NCBI GenBank assembly: GCA_003819975.1
Contig: RPPU01000157.1
Span: forward strand, 1 to 8,637
DNA length: 8,637 bases
Direction of reading: 5' to 3'
DNA from: Desulfobacteraceae bacterium
GTDB taxonomy: Bacteria; Desulfobacterota; DSM-4660; Desulfatiglandales; HGW-15
Shown: one piece after another, positions 4,700 to 8,637 of the stretch
How positions within the stretch are numbered: the stretch's first letter is position 1
Layout of the letters: each line of letters starts with the position of its first letter
The notes under the pieces: generated by a model
The model's input: the letters and a program-made list of their open reading frames with translations, nothing else
Told to the model about the DNA's origin: nothing
Databases searched by the model: none
Made by a program: the position numbers and the translations under genes

Positions 4700-6145
4700 A
4701 TGAAAAACATCGCAATAAAGTCATTGATCGTTGTTTTCTTATTATCCGTCTGCCAGCTAAATCCTGGAAAAGCCATTGCCGAAGAAAATCAGCTCAAGGA
4801 TCTTATCAAGCTGGTAATGCCCGCCACCGTGCTGGTGATGACCTATGACGCCAAGGGCAAGCCTCTGGCCCAGGGCAGCGGTTTCTTTGTGAGCGAAACA
4901 GGCGAACTCATAACCAACCACCACGTTTTCAAGAATGCCGAAAGCATAGAGATCAAATGCCCGGACAACAGTGTTTATAAAATCACTCTGGTGATAGCCG
5001 AGGATTTGACCTCCGATCTTGTTAAACTTCAGGCGGATACGGGCGGCAAAAAGGTTCCCTGGCTGCAATTGAACAAAGCCAAGATCGAGGTCGGTGAAAA
5101 GATCGTGGTGATCGGCAGCCCTAAAGGATTGGAAGCCACGGTTTCAGACGGCATTGTGTCCGCAGTCCGGGATGTGCCGGGCTTTGGAAATATAATCCAG
5201 ATAACCGCACCTATCTCTCCGGGTTCCAGCGGCAGTGCCGTGGTAAATATGAAAGGGGAAGTCATCGGTGTGGCAAGCTCTCAGATGTTGGAAGGTCAAA
5301 ATTTAAATTTCGTAGTACCTGCAGAGAAGATAATGATGCTGAAAGAAAAGAAACGGACTTTCGCAACGAACGAATCGAAAGAGGTTGAAACACAAAGTGA
5401 TGATATTTACTCAGCAGCGTTGATATACTATTTTAAAGAAGATTACAAGAAGGCATTACCCTTATTTGAGCAGTATCTTTTAAAAAATCGAAATGATGCT
5501 AATGTTTGGTTTTATCTTGGAGTTTGCAATGGCGGTTTAAGTCGCTATCAGGAAGCAATTGATGCATACAAACAGTCGATCAAGCTGAAACCGGATAATG
5601 CCGAGGTGCACTATAATCTGGGAGTTGCTTATTATAACTTTGGCCATTATCAGGAAGCGATTGAGATGTACATGCAAGCGATCAAACTGAGATCGGATTT
5701 TGCTGTGGCGCACTCTAATCTGGGAGCTGTTTACTACAAGTTGGGACGATATCAGGAAGCGATTGAGGCTTACAAACAGGGATGTGATCTGAATGATGCT
5801 TCAGCATTCTATAATTTAGGATTGCTTTACCTCAATTTAAACCGGCATCAAGAAGCGATAGCCCTCAATAAGCAGGCAATCAAACTTAAACAAGATTATG
5901 TAGATGCTTATAACAATCTGGGAAGTGCTTATACCGGCGTTGGCCGCTATCAAGATGCGATTGAGGCATATAAGGAGGCAATCAAGCTGAAACCGGATTA
6001 TGCAAATGCACACTATAATATAGGAATTGCTTATTTGAAGATTGGAGATAAAGAAAATGCTTTGAAAGAATATAAAATATTAAAAGCAATGAACCCGATT
6101 TGGGCTGTTTTAGCTAATAACCTTTTTAATGAAATTAATAAATAA
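4700..6145 (+). CDS. exported trypsin-like (HtrA-type) serine protease fused to TPR repeats
   Basis: A 481-aa secreted or periplasmic protein. Residues 1-27 form a Sec signal peptide (basic start, SLIVVFLLSV core, cleavage probably near AIA-EE). Residues 30-213 are an S1C/HtrA-type protease domain with the catalytic triad visible: H75 in TNHHV, D106 in SDLVKL, S177 in PGSSGSAVV. The expected IGSPKGLEATVSDGIVSA (138-155) and LNFVVPAEKI (202-211) are also present. In place of the PDZ domain usual for HtrA, residues about 235-470 hold some seven TPR units (YQEAI.AYKQAIKLKPD...YNLG..Y), which normally bind partner proteins. AGGGG at 4691-4695 precedes the ATG by four nt. The TPR half is visibly richer in A and T than the protease half, hinting at a domain fusion of mixed origin. 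No neighbour reveals its substrate. Confidence 0.9.
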   Translation: MKNIAIKSLIVVFLLSVCQLNPGKAIAEENQLKDLIKLVMPATVLVMTYDAKGKPLAQGSGFFVSETGELITNHHVFKNAESIEIKCPDNSVYKITLVIAEDLTSDLVKLQADTGGKKVPWLQLNKAKIEVGEKIVVIGSPKGLEATVSDGIVSAVRDVPGFGNIIQITAPISPGSSGSAVVNMKGEVIGVASSQMLEGQNLNFVVPAEKIMMLKEKKRTFATNESKEVETQSDDIYSAALIYYFKEDYKKALPLFEQYLLKNRNDANVWFYLGVCNGGLSRYQEAIDAYKQSIKLKPDNAEVHYNLGVAYYNFGHYQEAIEMYMQAIKLRSDFAVAHSNLGAVYYKLGRYQEAIEAYKQGCDLNDASAFYNLGLLYLNLNRHQEAIALNKQAIKLKQDYVDAYNNLGSAYTGVGRYQDAIEAYKEAIKLKPDYANAHYNIGIAYLKIGDKENALKEYKILKAMNPIWAVLANNLFNEINK

Positions 6146-6155
6146 TAATGAAATT

Positions 6156-6308
6156 TTCTACGTTATCGATCTCCCGACAACTCTTTCGAGGATCAAAAAC
6201 GATAGCAAACCGGAGAACTTGACGCACAGCCGGGAGTATGTAAAAGACAGGATAAGGATTGAACGCTACGATATCGACCCGCTTTTCGATCAGTTGATTA
6301 AAAAAGGT
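6156..6308 (+). pseudogene. internal fragment of a gene related to the exported protein at 7934
   Basis: Directly after the protease stop, the frame open from 6129 to 6383 encodes KPENLTHSREYV, then RIERYDIDPLFDQLIKKG. This matches KPENLVRSREYV and KIENYDIGPLFDQLIKKN of the protein at 7934-8521, with one extra codon near 6201-6206. About 50 codons survive. The signal peptide, N-terminal region and whole C-terminal half are missing, and the 75 nt after 6308 show no resemblance. The open frame ends TGA 6381-6383, three nt before the MFS start, so if translated it could couple to the permease. It is most simply the residue of a lost paralogue. Confidence 0.75.
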
Positions 6309-6386
6309 GAAGCAGGCCTGGTTGACTCTCAAGTCATCCTCGGATCAAGAGGAATTTTAGGACAGGAAAAACGGACTTTTTGATTT

Positions 6387-7586
6387 ATGCGTTATGTACT
6401 CAAAGATAGAAATCTAATTCTGCTTTTTCTCGCTTCATTCCTGTTTTTCCTGAATGAAACTTTATTGTTGCCGACTCTGCCCATGGTTCTATTCAATCTC
6501 GGTTATTCCAACACCCAAATCGGCCTGACGCTGGGTGCTTTTGCCGTGGGGGTGTTGGTTTTTCGACCGCTTACGGCTTACATCACGGATCAAAAAAGCC
6601 GCAAATTGTCCTTGTACATCGGCGCGGCTGTTTTTTTCATTGCTCCGTTTTTGTATTTGGTTTCCTTTGATTTCGGCTATTTGATCGGGGTGCGTTTTTT
6701 TCACGGGTTGGGCATCTCTTTTTTCACTACAGCCAGCCCGGCTCTGGTTTCAGATCTGGCTCCGGAAAGCCACCGTGCTGAAATTCTGGGACACATGGGC
6801 ATGGCTTCCAGTTTCTCCGTGATCATCGGACCCCTGATCGGAGTTCTGATTTATCAAGCCGCCGGTATCCAGTATGTTCTATGGGCCTGTATCGTACTGG
6901 GTCTCGGGAGTATTTTTTTGATCGGTTTTATCCGGGAAATGGAGCGATCGATCGATATGAACCGGAAAGATAAAGGTTATTTTCAGGTCCTGCGCAATCG
7001 GGGCGTGGCAATATCTTCGGGCTTGGTTTTGATTGTCGCGCTGATGAACGGCGGTATCTTTACTTTCTTGCCGGTCTTGGTGAAGAATTATTTTGAATTG
7101 AATGTGGGACTGATCTTTACGACCATTTCCATTTCCCTGATTGTATCCCGGCTGCTCACGGCCCATTTGTCCGACCAGTATGGCCGGGGGCCAAGTGCCT
7201 TTTATTTCTTTCTGATACTCTGTTTGTCCTATTATCTGATTGGCCGTTCCCGGTCCGCATGGGGACTGTTTGGAGCCGCGGTTCTGAACGGCCTCGGAGT
7301 CGGGGGATGCATGCCGGCGCTGATCGCCCACGTGGTGGACAACACCGATGCCCGGATGCGGGGAATCGCTTTCAGTCTCTTTTACGGCGCTTTTGATGTC
7401 GGCATGATTTTGGGCGGAGCAGTATTGGGATTCGTAGCCGATTGGACCGGCCTCCGAGCTATGTATGAAATCACGGCCGTGATCGGAGTCATGGCCGTGA
7501 TCGGTTTTGCGCTCAGTGTCCGACCCGGCTTCATGCAATCGCTGAAGTGGACGCTGAAAGGCAACCCGCCTTATGAAAACATTTGA
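6387..7586 (+). CDS. MFS permease (12 predicted membrane segments), DHA1-like
   Basis: A 399-aa inner-membrane transporter of the major facilitator superfamily, of normal length for the 12-helix drug/metabolite:H+ antiporter type; the substrate is unknown. Motif A-like loops follow the second helix of each half: AYITDQKSRKLSL (64-76) and AHLSDQYGRGPS (259-270). The central cytoplasmic loop spans about 183-206 (REMERSIDMNRKDKG...LRNR). The second half includes the glycine-rich NGLGVGGCMPALIAHVVD (301-318) and a D-rich, R-rich segment NTDARMRGIAFS typical of the family. ATG 6387 has only weak upstream purines (AGGA at 6359-6362 is too distant), so coupling to the preceding open frame is possible. 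The permease lies between a fragment and a complete copy of the same exported-protein gene, suggesting it was captured within a duplication. Confidence 0.88.
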   Translation: MRYVLKDRNLILLFLASFLFFLNETLLLPTLPMVLFNLGYSNTQIGLTLGAFAVGVLVFRPLTAYITDQKSRKLSLYIGAAVFFIAPFLYLVSFDFGYLIGVRFFHGLGISFFTTASPALVSDLAPESHRAEILGHMGMASSFSVIIGPLIGVLIYQAAGIQYVLWACIVLGLGSIFLIGFIREMERSIDMNRKDKGYFQVLRNRGVAISSGLVLIVALMNGGIFTFLPVLVKNYFELNVGLIFTTISISLIVSRLLTAHLSDQYGRGPSAFYFFLILCLSYYLIGRSRSAWGLFGAAVLNGLGVGGCMPALIAHVVDNTDARMRGIAFSLFYGAFDVGMILGGAVLGFVADWTGLRAMYEITAVIGVMAVIGFALSVRPGFMQSLKWTLKGNPPYENI

Positions 7587-7592
7587 CGGATG

Positions 7593-7608
7593 TTAGCATG
7601 TTTGCTAA
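7593..7608. other. small hairpin after the MFS gene
   Basis: TTAGCA (7593-7598) and TGCTAA (7603-7608) form a 6-bp stem with a TGTT loop, followed by A residues rather than T residues on the + strand. It lies seven nt after the MFS stop, but lacks the T-run of an intrinsic terminator. Confidence 0.3.
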
Positions 7609-7665
7609 AAAAAGATTGGCTTCCTGATAAAGGAATAGTTTTCATTATCCGGGGCCGAATCATTT

Positions 7666-7695
7666 AAACCATGAACCACACGAAATTCACGAAAA
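7666..7695. repeat. decayed half-element of the 'accacgga' family
   Basis: AAACCATGAACCACACGAAA and the following TTCACGAAAA resemble the left arm of the palindromic element at 2640 (AACCACGG...CACACGGAATACACGGAAA). No right arm is present. Confidence 0.45.
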
Positions 7696-7744
7696 GGTAA
7701 TAGGAAATTATTAATAGTCCTAAAAAAGAATGAACCTAAGCACT

Positions 7745-7826
7745 AAAATCTCCCCTGTCCCCTCTTTTTCCAAGAGGGGAACGCAACTCGTTGGAAAGGG
7801 ATATCAGCAGGGGCGGGATTTTTTTA
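7745..7826. repeat. palindromic C/G-rich repeat, possible terminator
   Basis: The outer arms are AAAATCTCCCCTG (7745-7757) and CAGGGGCGGGATTTTTTT (7808-7825), reverse complements apart from a short bulge. Inside lies a perfect 9-bp stem, TCCCCTCTT (7758-7766) and AAGAGGGGA (7772-7780), with a 5-nt loop. The T-run at 7819-7825 after a GC-rich stem could terminate + strand transcription from the MFS gene, and the complementary A-run at 7745-7748 allows weaker action on the other strand. This is a dispersed-repeat type I have seen in related genomes. Confidence 0.6.
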
Positions 7827-7889
7827 GCATGACTGCCGATACTATTTTGAGACGATTAAGAAGTCAAAACATTAAAACAAATAAATCAA

Positions 7890-7910
7890 ATTGATATAGA
7901 AAATATCAAT
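7890..7910. promoter_or_regulatory. inverted repeat upstream of the exported-protein gene
   Basis: ATTGATAT (7890-7897) and ATATCAAT (7903-7910) form a perfect 8-bp inverted repeat with a 5-nt gap, 24 nt before the ATG at 7934. It is a candidate operator or start-proximal mRNA hairpin. The surrounding 60 nt are strongly AT-rich and no convincing -35/-10 pair stands out. Confidence 0.45.
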
Positions 7911-7933
7911 AAATAAAATGAAAGGTAGATAAT

Positions 7934-8521
7934 ATGCGAATCATTTCGACATGTCTTGTTTTATTGATATTTACGGGGGTAAGTTTCGCCCAGGACCTCA
8001 AATCGGACGAGAAAGACAATGCACTTCTGGATCAGATCCTACAAGCGGAATTCAAGGGCGGCGGGTTCACGGTGGTCGATCCCATGACCGATCTTTCGCA
8101 TCTTAAAGCGGATAAGCCCGAAAACCTGGTGCGCAGCCGGGAGTATGTGGGAAAGGGAATTAAGATCGAAAATTACGATATCGGCCCGCTTTTCGATCAG
8201 TTGATCAAAAAGAATCAAAAACCGGTTCGGCTGACCCTTAAATCGTCCCCGGAAAAAGGGTATCTCGTGGATTACGACGGAAAATTCGATAACTACTTCA
8301 ATTCCGGTAACGGCGGTTGGGAAAAGTGGCATAAGGAAAATCCCCTGACTCAGGGCTGGACCCGGGTCTCGTTGCCGGCCTATGACGAGAAAACCGGTAT
8401 TATTCTACTGTATCTTGGAACGCAATACGATTGGCTGGCCGGTTCGGGTGATTTAATCGTTTATAAATACAAAGACGGAAAACTCCAGGAACTCGGCCGG
8501 GTCATGTTGTGGATATCTTAG
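7934..8521 (+). CDS. exported protein of unrecognised family
   Basis: A 195-aa protein with a Sec signal peptide (MRIISTCLVLLIFTGVSFA, cleavage likely after A19) and so probably periplasmic. The mature part begins acidic and polar, then has VVDPMTDLSHLKADKPENL (residues 48-66), SREYVGKGIKIENYDIGPLF (69-88) and an aromatic-rich second half: GGWEKWHKENPLTQGWTRVS (127-146), then LLYLGTQYDWLAGSGDLIVY (155-174), ending GRVMLWIS. The last segments recall uncharacterised secreted bacterial proteins with a 'LVYLGNQ..WLAGAGYYV...AWIS' ending, but I cannot name a family or function. No cysteine lies at the cleavage site, so it is not a lipoprotein. AAAGG at 7921-7925 precedes the ATG by eight nt. A broken paralogue lies at 6156-6308. 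Confidence 0.85.
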   Translation: MRIISTCLVLLIFTGVSFAQDLKSDEKDNALLDQILQAEFKGGGFTVVDPMTDLSHLKADKPENLVRSREYVGKGIKIENYDIGPLFDQLIKKNQKPVRLTLKSSPEKGYLVDYDGKFDNYFNSGNGGWEKWHKENPLTQGWTRVSLPAYDEKTGIILLYLGTQYDWLAGSGDLIVYKYKDGKLQELGRVMLWIS

Positions 8522-8533
8522 TTTTCCCTAAAC

Positions 8534-8577
8534 CCACCGCCTATGGCGGTGGACCCGGATAGGTTTTACCGATCCGG
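8534..8577. terminator. two adjacent GC-rich hairpins between convergent genes
   Basis: CCACCGCC-TAT-GGCGGTGG (8534-8552) is a perfect 8-bp stem. Next to it, CCGGAT...ATCCGG (8555-8577) continues inward as GGT-TTT-ACC with one mismatch. They lie just after the TAG of the exported protein and over the end of the apparent minus-strand gene, so they may stop transcription from both sides. Neither is followed by a clear T-run, so intrinsic termination is uncertain, and a REP-type repeat is the alternative. Confidence 0.45.
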
Positions 8578-8637
8578 CGAAAATTCTTCAAACTTTTGCT
8601 TGTAAAGCTCCAAAACATTGCTTGAAAAGTATAAAGA
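8566..8637 (-). CDS. probable 3' end of a convergent gene (partial)
   Basis: The minus strand is open from the window edge for 23 codons and ends NVLELYKQKFEEFSPDR before TAA (8566-8568). The amphipathic, charged composition looks like a real protein tail. Its end faces the exported-protein gene with a hairpin pair between them, a sensible convergent arrangement. The segment is too short to identify a product. On the + strand the same stretch shows an imperfect direct repeat (TTGCTTGTAAAG at 8596 and TTGCTTGAAAAG at 8618) that may be chance. Confidence 0.35.
   Translation of the reverse strand, partial: SLYFSSNVLELYKQKFEEFSPDR

Noticed and set aside
6309..6383. Resemblance of the fragment's tail (EKRTF) to KEKKRTF at the end of the protease domain
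   Set aside because: Only about 11 bases match and no similarity extends on either side, so chance is the simpler reading.
6879..7538. 219-codon minus-strand frame
   Set aside because: It is antisense to the well-supported MFS gene, with a low-complexity polar peptide and no ribosome binding site evidence.

Overview
The window looks like an accessory-rich stretch of a Gram-negative, probably deltaproteobacterial (Desulfobacterota-like) chromosome. This rests on moderate base composition with AT-rich intergenic DNA, exported proteins with Sec signals, an HtrA-type protease, and many decayed dispersed repeats of the 'accacggaa...cacacggaatacacgg' and 'cctttgcggtgaaata' kind that I associate with environmental Deltaproteobacteria. 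The taxonomic guess is an inference and could be wrong.

Left part (1-2543): the possible tail of an upstream gene overlaps an EamA/DMT-family permease (25-993). After an AT-rich leader and a clear sigma-70-like promoter (1189-1217) comes an ATPase of the AAA_14/DUF4143 type with a PD-(D/E)XK-like C-terminal motif (1245-2543).

Middle (2544-4350): a repeat-laden, gene-decay zone. It holds a large palindromic repeat element, an ORF6N-domain gene that lacks its normal N-terminal codons and C-terminal tail, and the remains of a second DUF4143 ATPase. That remnant keeps its 98-nt leader (75/98 identical to the first, without gaps) fused directly to the last 36 codons, with the rest of the gene deleted. 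The 101 nt of non-coding DNA that follow both ATPase ends are identical, although the adjoining coding ends differ at about 14 of 111 positions. A type II toxin-antitoxin operon (RelB/DinJ antitoxin, YafQ toxin) lies on the minus strand with a promoter and overlapping operator-like palindrome, between two diverged direct repeats.

Right part (4350-8637): a second sigma-70-like promoter sits at the end of a repeat element and reads into an 18-codon leader ORF with a strong ribosome binding site. This is followed by an exported trypsin-like (HtrA-type) protease fused to TPR repeats (4700-6145). Then come a fragment of a gene for a family of exported proteins I cannot name (6156-6308), an MFS permease (6387-7586), a palindromic repeat, and the full-length member of that exported family (7934-8521). 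GC-rich hairpins and the probable 3' end of a convergent minus-strand gene close the window.

No single coherent pathway is visible. The two permeases, the envelope protease-TPR protein and the exported protein are envelope or transport functions. The ATPase, ORF6N gene and toxin-antitoxin pair are typical genome-plasticity cargo. The most informative signals are the duplicated ATPase leader, the gene remnants and the repeat-borne promoter sequences.
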